Assembly (NCBI RefSeq): GCF_003265705.1
Contig: NW_020312895.1
Location: 855,602 to 919,601, forward strand
DNA length: 64,000 bases
From: Callorhinus ursinus
Lineage: Eukaryota; Chordata; Mammalia; Carnivora; Otariidae
Direction: 5' to 3'
A program made the position numbers and the translations under genes. The first letter of the stretch is position 1; every line of letters starts with the position of its first letter. The notes beneath the pieces were generated by a model. It ran no database searches, was not told the DNA's origin, and saw nothing but the letters and a program-made list of their open reading frames with translations. Shown here piece by piece: positions 1 to 11,900 of this stretch.

Positions 1-3000
1 TGCTGCCTGTGAGCCGGGAATCGGGGGTCCACACGGATCAACCCCAGTTTCCAGAGGACAATGTGCTGAGTTGCAGGACGAGAACAAGAAGCCCCCTCAC
101 TGGGGGCAGAGGTCAGGGGTGAGGGCGGCCACGAGCAGGCAGCAGGTGTGGTGAGGGCTCTCTGCCAGGAGACAGTGAGTCATCGAGGCTTAAAAGCATC
201 ATGCTGAGATGCGGTCCGGAAACGGGATGAATGCCACGCGCTCAGACACCACCCTCGACGCTCAGTTACACCACCGATGCTGCCAAGAGGACCAGAAACC
301 CCTTTGCAGGCCCCAGCTGGTCTTGGGGTCCCATCTAGGGCTGCACACGGCACCCACAGACCATGAGGATGTACACCGGGGCCAAAGTTCAGTGTTTATA
401 CCTCGGGCCTGGGTTTGTGCCAGGACACAAAATCTGTCAGGGAGGCAACACGGAGCTCCCGCCCCGTCCACACTGGGATCCGACAGGTGGTCACGACTCA
501 CACGGTGGTGCTGCGGTGAGTCCCAGAGAAGAGCAAGCTTCCGGGTTTGCCCCCGAGGGCAGGCCTGGGAGCCCTGCGTGGCCCTGGCCCATCGTGCTCG
601 GGCAGGAGCTGGCTGCCACAGTCCAGTGTGAACACAGGTGACTCAAAAGGAGAAAGAAGCTGATCCCCAGAGGTGTCCTGCTGGTGGGGGCACTGCCCCT
701 TCCCCCACAGCCCCGGGGCTGTGCCCTGTGGCCCCTGATCCCGGAGAAGGGGGCACACCAGAACAGAGCTGGTGCAGACAGGCCCAGGGAGGGAGGGGGC
801 CGGGCGGCACCCCGTCCTTCCTCTGACATCTGAGCACAGGGCACAGGGCCGAGGCTGCCAGTCTGCAGCCTGCGTGCTTCCAGAGCGGACGGTGGTTAAG
901 TCCATGCCTCCCATGCATGCACACTTATCTGGAAGCAAACTCTGGCAGGGGCGGAGAGGGGAGACAGGACAAGCGCCCAGCTGTGCCCCCGTGAGGGAGA
1001 GCCGCCGTGACCGCTGGTGATGACGCTAACGATTGCCCACCTGTCCTCAAGCACGCAGCCCTCCCTGCCCCTCGAGCTTCTTCCCCCAGGATGTGGGCAG
1101 CAGCCCCTTTGCCATGGCCAGCGACCGGCCCTGTGGACCAGGCTCAGGACTCCATCTGAGCTGCAGGACAGGCGGGTGGAGTCTCCACGGCCCGACAACA
1201 CGGCCAGGAAGGCCCGAAGCCCGGCCGTGCTCACCAACCTGAACCTATGGGGCTGGCCGCAGGTGGGGACCCCGGGCACAGGGGGAAACAGAAGCTGCAG
1301 CCAGACCCGCACATTCTGCACCCGCTCTCCCAAGTGTAGGGTGGCATGGTGGGGGTGCTGCCCGGAGCCTCAGGAGGGCTGTGGGGACAGAAGTCCCTCC
1401 TCGGAGCCCTGCCTGGGGAACAGTGCCCACGTGAGTGGGCACGGACAGGGCACAGCGGTGCAGACAACGCACCCAGCACGGCAAGAGCAGCTCGGGACCC
1501 CGGCGTCCCCAAATACTTAGTTTCAAAAAATACCGGCTGTTACTGATAATCCTGGAAAAGAGAGGAAGGAAAAAAAGGACAATCGAGGAAAGTGAGCAGG
1601 AACCATGGCAACACTGAGCTATCTGGTGGAGGAATTCGCAGCCAAGACCGCCCGGGAGAGAGTCCCGGGGCTGGCAGCACAGAGCGACCCGGCCACTGGG
1701 CACGGCCCTTCGCCCCGCGGCTGGCCTTCCCGGGCAGCTCGCCTCTGGCCGTGCTCACCCTCCGGTGCCCGCCCCACACACCTGCCTGGGTCATGCCCCA
1801 CCAGGACCCCGCGACCAGCGGGACAGACAGATGTCCTGGCTCCTTCCCAACCAGCAGGCCTGGCAGAGGGCAGACCACGCACCTTCTCGTCCTAACTTCA
1901 CAACTGGACACATTATTACAGATGGGAATCTACAGAGGGTTGACGTTTAGATAATGGCCCAGGAAGAAGCTTGGAAAAGAGGCTCTTTACCCTTAACTTA
2001 AAATTAAATGCATCCATTAAGACAGCCTGCCTCCTCCCGCGAGCCTCCTGCATTCACCTGTTATCACACACACTTTTGAGCTTTTCAAAAGCTAGACTTT
2101 GTCTTACTCTGTAATCAATTCGCTCAGTAAAAACGTGTCCTTCCCAACATGAAGAGTTTGCCTTTGAAAGGTGTGGCTGTGATTCCTCCCATTCCACTTC
2201 CCCTGAATGAGCAAATTGCTTTCAAAGTGTGGAGGAGTAGATCCAGGCCTTTCACGTTTTCCGATTCTCTCCATCAACTTTACATAAACTGTCCCACACG
2301 CCTGGGGCAGGGCCCACGTCCCCCCGCACGACCCCCACGGCCCCTGCTAGCCTTCCTGCCGCTGCCTGGAAAGTCATGGGTCGTGACCCCAGCGCCACCT
2401 ACCAGGCACATGAATGCGAGCGCGCGGCACTCACGCCCTGAGCGTGGCTCTGCCTGGGCATACTGATTTCAGACTTGCTCACAGAGCGCAGTTTGTGGCC
2501 ACCACTGTGGGACGCTCCCCTTCAGCAGCGAGTACCTGTCCCACCATCAGTGCGCATTCTGGCTCCTCCTACCTCTGGCTGGTCTTGGAGTGTGGGGTGT
2601 GGAGCCCCCGGGGTCCCTGACACACTTCCAGGTGGGTCTGGAAGGTACACTCATCACCTCCCTAATGTGCCGTCTGCCTGAAGCAGCGGCCTGGGACGCG
2701 GGTGATGGTGGTGGGAGTCACACAGACTCAGAGCGGCCACACAAAGGAACCAACGGTTCCTTGACTGACTGACACTCCAGACTGGGAGGCGTGCTGTTTC
2801 GAGATGCGGCGGGAGGAGATGGACACACATGGTGTGCTCTGCCCTGTGCCCATTTCGGCTCATTTTCGTGGAGTATCTTTGTTTTGCTAGAAAGGCAGAG
2901 ACTGTTGTCACTCAGAAATGGGCATCAGACAGGAGTTTTCTCAAGAAACAATGAAATGAGCCATTTTTCCCCTCCAGGAAAATATCCAAGGGTATTTGTT

Positions 3001-4249
3001 GTCAATGACAAAATTCCAGGTTTCAAGGAAAACCCAGGGCTTTGGAGGATGTGTACGGGCCCATGGGAGGGACACACCGTCCGATGCCTGCCAACACCTG
3101 GGACGTGCGTACAGTCTGGCAGCCCGGGCGTTCCGAAGGCCCAGCCGGTGATGTTACCAGTTGTGTGCGTGGGCGAGAGACCCCTTCCCATGGCCAAGAA
3201 CTAGTGGGTCACAGATACGGTTTCAGACCCATGCCGCGGCCCGTGCCTGGGTGAGCTGTCAGAGGCACGTTTACGTCATCGGCTCAGGGACACACCAGCT
3301 GGCATCTCAGATCTTCACGTGGTGGGGTGCAGTCCCCGGCGTGCTGGCGGGGGCAGCGCCATGTGGAGCGCAGGCGTGGGCCCTCCAGCCTGCTCCCACT
3401 CCAGCCTGGCCTGTGGCACACTCTGCCTCTGACCGTCACCCACAACCAGTCACCCTAATGAAGGTGCTATCATGCTGAGCCCTCGGTGGAGAACAGAGCT
3501 GAAGGCTCCATAAACGCCTGAAATATTAGCACCTTTTCTAGCAAAATGACAGCAGTAAGTTCTAGTCCATTAGGAGTGAGACTCTGTTAGCTGGTAGAGA
3601 ACAGCGACAAAGGTGTCTGCCAAGATCCGCTCTCTCCTTACAAGGCCCGTCCGCTGACGAAACGTCTGTGCGGCTCACTGGTGAGCAACAAACAGTGCTG
3701 ACACTCTGAGCGAAACTGGGCGCCGTGGGCCGCCCCAAGGCAACGTCTTGCTCTGCACGATGCTGAGGAGGGGCCTTCACGGAGGGACCGGAACCACGCC
3801 ATTGGTGTGCAAGGCCCTCACCACGTGGATAAGGGCAGAAAGGCTCTGAAAACCACGAGCAGCAGCTACAGGAACGGATGCTCCGGGTCTCTGCGCACCC
3901 CGCGTTCCCACACTGCCCCCCAGGACAGGCAGACGCCCTCGGATGGCATGCCCCGCGTTCCCGGTTTCTGAGGGCTCGCTGAGACCACACGCAAAACAGC
4001 CTGAGGCAGCCACGGCCCTACGGGCCCAGTCCTCACAGCCTTCCAGAAAGTACTGGGAGCCTCCTGGCAGTGTGCAGGGAGCACAAGCCTGTCCTGACAA
4101 ACCCCCAGGAGCCGCAGCGGCCACGGGGAACACACAAGGCGCGCTTTGTCGAGACCTTCTGGCCAACGCAGGGCAGCTTGCGAAGTGAAGAGCCATTCTC
4201 ACAAAATAGAAATGGGTACGGTGAGATCTCCTGAGCTGTTCACATGCCC

Positions 4250-4545
4250 AAGCAACACACATACACATGTGCATGAACACGCACTCCCTGCTCACGTGCA
4301 CACCACATGCACATGAATACACTCCCGTGTACACAGCCATGCACATGAAACACCTACATAGACACTCGTGCACACACACGTACTCACACCCACATGCTCA
4401 CAAGCACGTGTCTACACAGTGCACAGCACTATGCCCTTGCACACAATCCTGTTCCTATTCCTGTGTATGCACGCGTATGTCCACGCACGCATACACAGAT
4501 CAGCAAGTGAGCTCACACACCACACGCACACACATGTGCACACAC
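4250..4545. repeat. Degenerate CA/ACACATG-rich low-complexity tract
   Basis: The plus strand is dominated by imperfect CA-rich words such as acacatgcacatgaa and gcacacacac over about 300 bp. There is no single strict unit. Frames through it give repetitive H/T/C peptides and are not genes. Confidence 0.8.
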
Positions 4546-4776
4546 AGCCTGATCGCTTATATTACGGTACCATCAGAGAATATCTGGCAGGCACCAAACC
4601 CCTGACCATCACTCATCACCTGCCCTTTTCCCTGACTTTGCTGTTGCTTACACTCTTCCCACAGCCTGGAGCGGCTCTGCAAACCCCACATGGCCAGCCC
4701 AGGGCTGTGGACTCTGGTCACAAACATAGTTTCAAAAATACAAGAGAGGCAAGGGGGGGCGACTGGTGTGACCCAG

Positions 4777-4883
4777 GCAGCGGGGGAGGGGGGTGACCTG
4801 GGCAGCGGGGGAGGGGTGGGTGATCCTGGACAGCGGGGGAGGGGGGTGACCTGGGCAGCGGGGGAAGGGTGGGTGATCCTGGG
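4777..4883. repeat. G-rich tandem repeat, alternating 25- and 28-bp units
   Basis: Four units beginning near 4777, 4802, 4830 and 4855 each start gcagcgggggagggg or a close variant. They alternate between a ggtgacctgg ending and a gtgggtgatcctgg ending, giving a higher-order period of about 53 bp. The multiple G runs could form quadruplexes on the plus strand. Confidence 0.85.
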
Positions 4884-6868
4884 CAGCTCACAGGATTTCT
4901 GACTGGAAACTGGGCTCTGGTGGTTGAGAGCCGTCAGTCTGGTTAGAAAGCTTTCACCTTCCCTCCCGGAAACTACGATCTTATTTCCTAATTAAAGGGA
5001 AAGTATCTGATGACCTAACAGGCAAGGCCTGCACCTAGGAAGCCAGTGTCCCCTCCTGTCACTGCTCCTGTCCTCAACCAGAGCGAGCGCTCTGCTCCTA
5101 CGGGCTCACAGGGTTCCCCGGGCCGACGGCACCCTGCAGCGAGTCCCGCCAGCCACATCATGCAGGACGCTCTCCCACCACCTAAGCTAAGCAATCTCGT
5201 GGAGGTCTGTGCTCAGCAGCTGTGCCCCGCACCTCATGGACCTCGCAGAGGGCAGGGTGACTGCCCCCCGTGTGCACCTCCCACCCCAGGAGTCCTGGCG
5301 AACGCGGCAGGAGGTACTCCAGTGACCAACACACACAGGCAGCTCTCTCAGGCTCCTCCCACATGGCACCAGGCCATGTCCTTCCCCTGTCCAGGCGTGA
5401 AAAGGACCCCAGACGAGCAGGCAGAATTTCATGGCCGTGGACTACTGCCACCGTCCCAGAGAGTACCTTTCCTTGCCAAGGACCACCAGCCCAGGACCCC
5501 ACTACCCTATGTGGGTGTGTGAGGGTTGACGTGGCCTTCCAAACTCTTGATGTGTTCAGGTGTGAGCAAGCAAGTTTCTCTGCCACCCGTGCTGGTGGTG
5601 GGCTTGCTGCTCACCGCCCCCCACCCAGGGCACTGGGCACTGGCCACCGGGACCCCAGGGCTCTGGTCTCAACCACGTCCTGCTGGCATCTTCCATGTCT
5701 GTGCCCAGGTGACTTTCAAGGTGGCAGATTTGAAAGAAACTTCAGAAGCAGATGCCAGCGCAGGGCCCATGTGTCCACAGGGTTGTGACCTCTGCCCAAG
5801 GTGGCCCCCAGGCCTCCTTCTTCCTCTCCAGCTCAGCAAAGCCCGAAAAAGAGATCCTTGAGTTGTTCAAATAGGGGGAGGAGCCATTCAGGACATCTGG
5901 CCTACCCCACCCAGGAAGAGGCAGTCTCACAAACCCTGAGAATCTCTCTGGATCTCAGGTGTATCTGACGTGCGCCTGATCGCAGGTGACTACCTGTGAA
6001 GCGGGGTCGGGGCTCCAAGGGGGACACCCTTGGTCAGTCCCCGGGTGGGAGCTGCTGGGCAGGCTCCTCTGGTCCTGCTGCATTCTTGGCTGTTCCAGAC
6101 CCACAGTCTCGGCCTGTCTGGCCTCCTAAAACTTACGCTGTGGGCCCCTTGGCCAGACCTGGACCTCGAGGTCAGAGGGGCACCAGCCCATGCCCACAAG
6201 CAGCAGGAAGTCCCACGTCCAGTGGACTGTGGGGTCCTCTGCCAGACTTCACACGTGCGACTGCTGAACAGTAGCAGGGGGATGGGGCCCCTCACAGAGC
6301 ACGCATGAAAGCCCATCTGGTTTTTGAGCTTGTTCTAGGAGCAGAGTTATTCTGTCTGTTGACAGGGTGTGGAGTGCGCCCCAAGACACTCCCATGCCCG
6401 TGTTATAGTTTCCTGGAACATGCCCGAGTGATGAGAATTTCCACCCAGGATCTAAAAAAGGAGAGGGGTGGGGAGGGGTCCCATGATAGAGCCTCCGTGT
6501 CCTTAGGGTGCCCCCCCCCAAGAATGACCGGGGCTGGCTGAGCCGCAGGTCCAGCTGCAGCTTCCAAGGCCACCTCCGCAGGCTCCCCTTTGCCCCGTGC
6601 CCTCCAAGACCCTGGGTGCCTGTGTGGGCCGCATCCCCCAGGCTGTTCACGAGGGAATGGGCTGTCATTGCTGCAGATCTCAAGATTCTGTAAACACCAG
6701 AGTAAAGCTCAGCAAAAGCTTCCAAGCCTAAGAAAGAGAAAAACAACCCAGAACCTACCCCCAACACACTACATTGCCAAAGATCCTGATGTTCCCAGAA
6801 AGACCCAGAACCCAGAGTTCTCTGGGGCCCACAGTGTGCTAATCTGAGAAGGCAGTACTTTGCATATG

Positions 6869-6903
6869 AAAAAAAAATCTTTTTTTTTTTTTTTTTTTTT
6901 TTT
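6869..6903. repeat. Adjoining A9 and T24 homopolymer runs
   Basis: Nine A bases, then T-C, then 24 T bases. On the minus strand this reads as an A-rich run that could be the relic tail of a retroposed sequence, but I recognise no element body next to it. Confidence 0.85.
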
Positions 6904-7052
6904 AAGAGCAAATAACAACTGCTTCTTGCTCTCGGCTGGCTGCGGTACTCAGGTCGTGGAAAGGGCAGGAGGCGGAGCGGTGTGCACAGGTGCATGCAGG
7001 TGCCCGAGAGGAGAAAAGTTACCTGCTCATCCAGCAAGTGGGTGTGCCTTAC

Positions 7053-7126
7053 CTGGGAGGGAACGAGATGTCCAGTTCATACAGTCTGTCCTTAAAAACA
7101 GACAGCTCTTTGTCAAATTCTAAGAG
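7053..7126 (-). CDS. INPP5A: INPP5A internal exon (LLEFDKELSVFKDRLYEL)
   Basis: This 74-bp exon encodes LLEFDKELSVFKDRLYEL then DISFPP and two bases (AG), ending in phase 2. The acceptor is cttttctttag, and the donor is gtaagg. The family continues with a serine completed in the next exon and then YPYSEDAR and the PAWCDRIL catalytic motif. No plus-strand stretch from 1 to 7052 reads as the complement of that motif, so the next exon should lie beyond the left edge. A run of 24 T bases sits about 150 bp downstream of the donor in gene orientation. Confidence 0.96.
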
Positions 7127-8658
7127 CTAAAGAAAAGAAACAGAAGAAAATAAGGTCACTTTGGTTTGCCTCACTGGACAACAGGAAAGTCTCTGGTGGT
7201 CTGTGTGCAGCAGGGACCCACGGAACTTTCAGGAAACTGGTCCATCTGTGGGTAGCCCTGCCAACAGCTGCCCATTCCTATCCCCGGGGAGATCTGTGGG
7301 CACCCAGCATGCCTTTCTGCCTGGGAGGCCATGCCGGGATTCCAGCCCCACTGCCCGTGGTTGACTGGCCACGCAGGGCCACCTTCCTCTGCCGAAACCA
7401 CGAAGGGCAGCGGACCCAGCAATGCCCTCACGCCAAGGCAATGATCTGCGGAATGGGCGTGGCTCTCATTTTTGCCCATACGAAGTCAGAGCGAGCAGGC
7501 AGTATGGGATTCCAGCAGTAAGCTTGGGAGTGAAGCACTGGTTTCTACACGTGGAGGAGACAGAGCAGCCTGCCCTCAAAACTCTTCAGAACCAAACCCC
7601 AAAGGGCACGGTGCCCCCAGCAGGGAAGGGTGCCAGCAGCAAGGTCCAGCCACCCTGGCTGAGCTGAGCCTCCACTGGGTACGGCTTCAGACGTGCGTGT
7701 GGATCACGTCCTGACACGACCCCAGCACCTGGCTCCTGTCCTTGTTCATCCCTCCTGAAGTGTGGCCTCAGCAGCTCGGTGTACATGCGGATGACCTGTG
7801 TGCCAGGCTGCTGCCTGAGCCACCTGCACACAGCACACCCCCCCGCCGAGCCCTGGTGCTCTCCTGGTGAAGGTCAGAGGGAAAACAGAGCGAATGTGCA
7901 CCAGAAGGAACGGTCTGCGGGTTGGGAGGGTAAACCGATTCTCTTGCACTCATGCATTCCTGCAGAATCCTGGACACTCACAGACAAGAATCACAGAGAG
8001 CCTTAGACCCTGCCTGGTGAGGCTCAGATGCCAGGGGTTGGGGGCCTGGACCCCACAGCTGCCACCTGTGAGCTCACATCTGCTGAGCGTGAGCCTGCCC
8101 AGTGCTGCCCTGATGGGCACAGGACTGGGGGACCCGGGGGCAGCTGCAGAGCAGCGGTGCAGGGTGGGCAGGGGAGACATGGTGTGGAGGGCCCGCAGGG
8201 GGAGGGGAGGCCCGGGGGAGCACACAGGGGTTTGGCTTTCATGGCACCAAATGGCCTTGTTGTCCCTGCATCGAGGGAAGACTCAGCTCCTCTAGAGTCC
8301 AGGGAGGGCTCCAGGCCAAACAGCTTCTGATAAGTTCCTGAGTCAGGCCTTCAGCTGGGGATGGAGAGGAAGTCTCTAGGGAGAGATGCACCCTGGAGTG
8401 TGTGTGCGGCCTGGACAGGTCTCGCAGCTACGTGTATGTTGACATGTGTGTTTGTCCTTGCATTTACGTGCACGCACATGCCTATAGCGTGTTTCTTATC
8501 TAAATCACCCTGGAGCTTGAACTCTCAGCCTTCCCAGATGGGACACAGGCCCCGATTCTGGCAGGTGGACATGGGGGGCGGGGGGCTGTGGGCCTCATGC
8601 AGGCACTGCATGGTTTTGACCAACGATGGCTATAAGAGGAACCGGCTGGCCCTATAGG

Positions 8659-8672
8659 TTAGGGTTAGGGTT
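8659..8672 (+). repeat. Two telomere-type hexamers (ttaggg x2)
   Basis: The sequence ggttagggttagggtttcc contains two TTAGGG units and part of a third. This is too short to be a real interstitial telomeric site. Confidence 0.5.
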
Positions 8673-10401
8673 TCCAGAAAGGACCCATCTGGAGAAGTGT
8701 GGCCATGGCTGACCGGAGGTTTAACGGAAACGTCGAGGGCCGTGACCTTCAGCAGGATCACGTGCTTCTGGACGCAGAGCCGGGCTCCACTCACCCGCAG
8801 TCAGAGAATCTTCCCATCTCTCCCAAATTCAGCTCCGAGGCTTAGACAAACGCAGCATCGCAGAGACCGAGACCGTGGACTGGTGGTGTCCCGTGGAGCC
8901 TGCATGCACACATGCCCGCTCCTTCTGCACGCCGCCACTCAGGGCAGTCCCTCCTGCTCTCTGCTGGAGGCCGCTGTGTCCACCCATGTGAGAGGTCCCA
9001 GGGTTGCTCTGGCACCGGCCGCATGCAGACTCGGCGCCAGCAGCGTGTCCTCATGGCTCTTCCCTCGGGTCACTGTGTTGCCACCTGGCACCAGCATCCC
9101 CCTGCCGCTCTATGTCGCGTCTTCTCTTTCCATCCGGGGTCCCGCTGTTCCACGTGGACACATCCTGCTCCTGAGGACTCGTCTCCTGTGGTTCCAACAT
9201 CACCTTTTGCCAAATGTGGCCTCTCAGGGCGTGGCGCGGCACGCCGCCCCTACCCCCGCCGGCCTGCTCAGGGTGCCGCACCCCTACACGCTGCTGCCTC
9301 GGCAGTCCCACCGCTAATTTACCCACCAGGACTTCACTTCCGCGGCAACACCTGTAGAAGTTCTGTGTGTTTTTTAATCTGCCTGTTTCTTCCAGGGCAT
9401 GTTGTTTATTTGTTTCTGATTCTTTCATATTTTTAATCCTTCTAACATTATTTTATAATTTCTATCAATTATTCTGGTGTTCATCTGATCTTCTCAAGGG
9501 CGCACTCTCCATATGTTGGGCTTTGGACTACAAGCTCGCCTCCCGTGGATCTTCATTTGGGGGACAGTAAACGTGGTGCCTGCCCTCCATCTGATTGCCC
9601 CCCGGATACAAGAAATGCAGGGAAGGGGCCAGGCACTTAGGTACAAATACTCCAATTGTAATCCCAAAAGCTGCGAGGTGCTAGGACTTAATTCTCTTCC
9701 TTACACTTTGAAGGAAACCCGGGAATAACCTAGGCCCCAACCTCATGACAGCTGCAGTGTGCCTCCCGGAGCCTCGGCCAGAGAGGACGCTCCCTGCCCC
9801 TCGGGCACCCCTCCTGCGGGTGGACGGCTGCAGTCTCTTCTGTGTGGCTCACTTGCACCTGACCCTCCTCTGTCCCCAGCAGCCTGTGAGCCCCATGGGG
9901 GCATCTGTGTCCATTCTGCACGCAGAACGGGGCCTGGCTCCGAGGAGCACCCACTTAGTAGCCCCAGGACTTTGACAGAAATCCAAACAAAGTTTCTAAA
10001 GTTCCCTCAGGAAATGAGACGCTGCCTGTGCCCAGATTCCTCCTGTGAAAGGGGTTCTTTTCTCCTCACTGCGGGCGGCTACCTGATGCCGCCCACACCC
10101 CCATGCTCCCTAAACGAGACACCACTGCCTCCTGGCTGTGGGCCAAACCCTCAGCTGCTTCTCAAACTCTGCAAGAGGATGGAGGACCCACCATCCTTGG
10201 TGGCCAGGGTTTGTTCACACATGTGCACATGTGTGTTCTGTTGTGTTGATACATTTCTGACCACGAGGATGCTGACCACCTTCACTCCACTGTGTATCTG
10301 ACCCCACGGGGCAATGGTGGGGGGGTTCCCAGGTCGCCACGATCAGCCCTGGGGCACTGAGAGGGACTGGAGGGGGACGTGATGGCGCAGTGACGCTGGC
10401 T

Positions 10402-10485
10402 CTGTGTGTGTGTGCGCACGCGCACGTGCACACCTGCATGTGGGTGCCTGGGTGCATATGAGCACATGCGTGTGAGCGCATGGCT
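10402..10485. repeat. TG/CG-rich low-complexity tract
   Basis: An imperfect alternating purine-pyrimidine tract (tgtgtgtgtgtgcgcacgcg and similar words). Alternating TG and CG steps of this kind can adopt left-handed DNA, but no function is shown. Confidence 0.7.
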
Positions 10486-11319
10486 TTCAATGGTCACCTA
10501 CTGAACATTCCTCTGTTTTGTGCAGCCTCAGAAAGGGACCCTGTTAGTCTTCCCGGGCCCCGCACCACCTCGGTGGCCAGAACCTGCCCAGAGGGCATCC
10601 ACACAGGTGCATCCCCGTGATGTGGTTTTGGAATATAGGTGAGGTTTGGTGGGGTCCTGAGCCACTCATCACAGATGCCACGGCCCGGGGTCTGCAGGTA
10701 CCTGCACTATGGCGCCCACATACACTTCAGCAAGTGCGGCCTTGCAGGAGGAAGGAAGGAGCTATCGGCGTGGCTCCGAGCAGGAGGGCCTGAGGACAGC
10801 CTGTCAGACCAGCCGCCCTGGTCCCGAACAGCAGCTGCACCTGGGGAGGGAGCCACTTGGACCCCACCACGTTTCACCACATTTCTACTTGCTAAGCGTG
10901 TAAAGGAAAATTAAAGCAAATAAATATCTGGTTTGGAATGGGTTTGAATCTTCCAGCTACTAAGACAGTAACAGAGCCACTTTGGGGAGGACCCAGACGT
11001 CCGGGGTAGGGTCTCTGTCCGCAAGGGCCGCCCTCCCGAGCTCGTCCTGCTGCCCACACCGCAGCCCACATTCACACAGCCCCAAGCCCCTGTCCGGAAA
11101 TGGACGCTTCTCAGGTGGCACTGCCTGGAAACACATCCACACACCCCCCAAGCTGGGCCATCTGGTCGCAGGCTGGGCGGCCAGCATGCTGGACCCCCCC
11201 CCACTGTGGGACCAGGAGGGGACAGCACCCTGGGCTCCATGAGAGCCGTGGGGGTGTGTGTGTGGGGGGGATTGCGGCCCCTGGGGCCAACACCAGCTGT
11301 GAGAGAGGTTCCTGATTAG

Positions 11320-11900
11320 AAATTATGTTGCATTTCTGTTGAAATGATAATTTGTTTCTCTTTGAGATTTTTCAGAAACATGATAACCAATTTCACATGT
11401 ATCTTAAACATTCTTTTTGATTACAAAGTGAAAAACAGCGCGGGCGTGTGTAGACAATGATAAAGCAGCCTGGCTGATCATACGTATCTGTCAGAAGCTG
11501 TCCCAGCCGCACAAATTCCACTGTTACTGCAGAGACACCACGCTGATAAAGAAAAAAGAGCCCGGAAAATCAATGCGCCTTGAGCTAGAGCAGTTGCTAA
11601 ACACACAGAAAACATCTCTATCCAACAGGCCGAGCGCTGTGAAGATTCCCAAGCCCTGCCCTGGGACAGCCAAGGAAAATTTAATCTCTCCAAATCCTCA
11701 CCAGGGCACTCCATCCTGCCGCCCTGACAGCCACACTTATAATTAATTATACAATTTCGATGGGAATATCGACTAAACAAAGCTATAAATCATAGAAAAA
11801 GTCAATAGGCATGGACACATTCAATCATGTCCCGGCCAATGATTACTACTCTTAAAATACAATAATTATTTCCAGAAGCCAGCTTGAATTAAATTTCTGT
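11320..11900. promoter_or_regulatory. Candidate conserved non-coding element or enhancer in an INPP5A intron
   Basis: This is a sharp AT-rich island inside very GC-rich intron. It has no recognised transposon and no coding match. It contains a perfect 14-bp palindrome of homeodomain-type TAAT sites (tataattaattata, 11738-11751), two TGATAAAG motifs near 11457 and 11543, and several other TAAT and ATTA words. Low GC in a GC-rich setting, dense transcription-factor-like words and lack of repeats are typical of conserved developmental enhancers, but conservation cannot be tested from one sequence. Confidence 0.4.

Larger units (their letters stand above)
1..7052 (-). other. INPP5A: INPP5A intron, partial, downstream of exon 7053-7126
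   Basis: This stretch holds no exon I can recognise. It is GC-rich single-copy-looking sequence with a CA-rich tract near 4250-4545, a G-rich tandem repeat at 4777-4883, and adjoining A and T runs at 6869-6903. A less GC-rich patch lies at about 1940-2290. Open frames here lack homology. Confidence 0.9.

Noticed and set aside
1..7052. Search for the INPP5A exon carrying the PAWCDRIL motif
   Set aside because: No stretch on the minus strand reads as this motif or the preceding YPYSEDAR segment; the exon is assumed to lie beyond the left edge.
8659..8672. Possible interstitial telomere
   Set aside because: Only two complete TTAGGG units, which is expected by chance in 64 kb.
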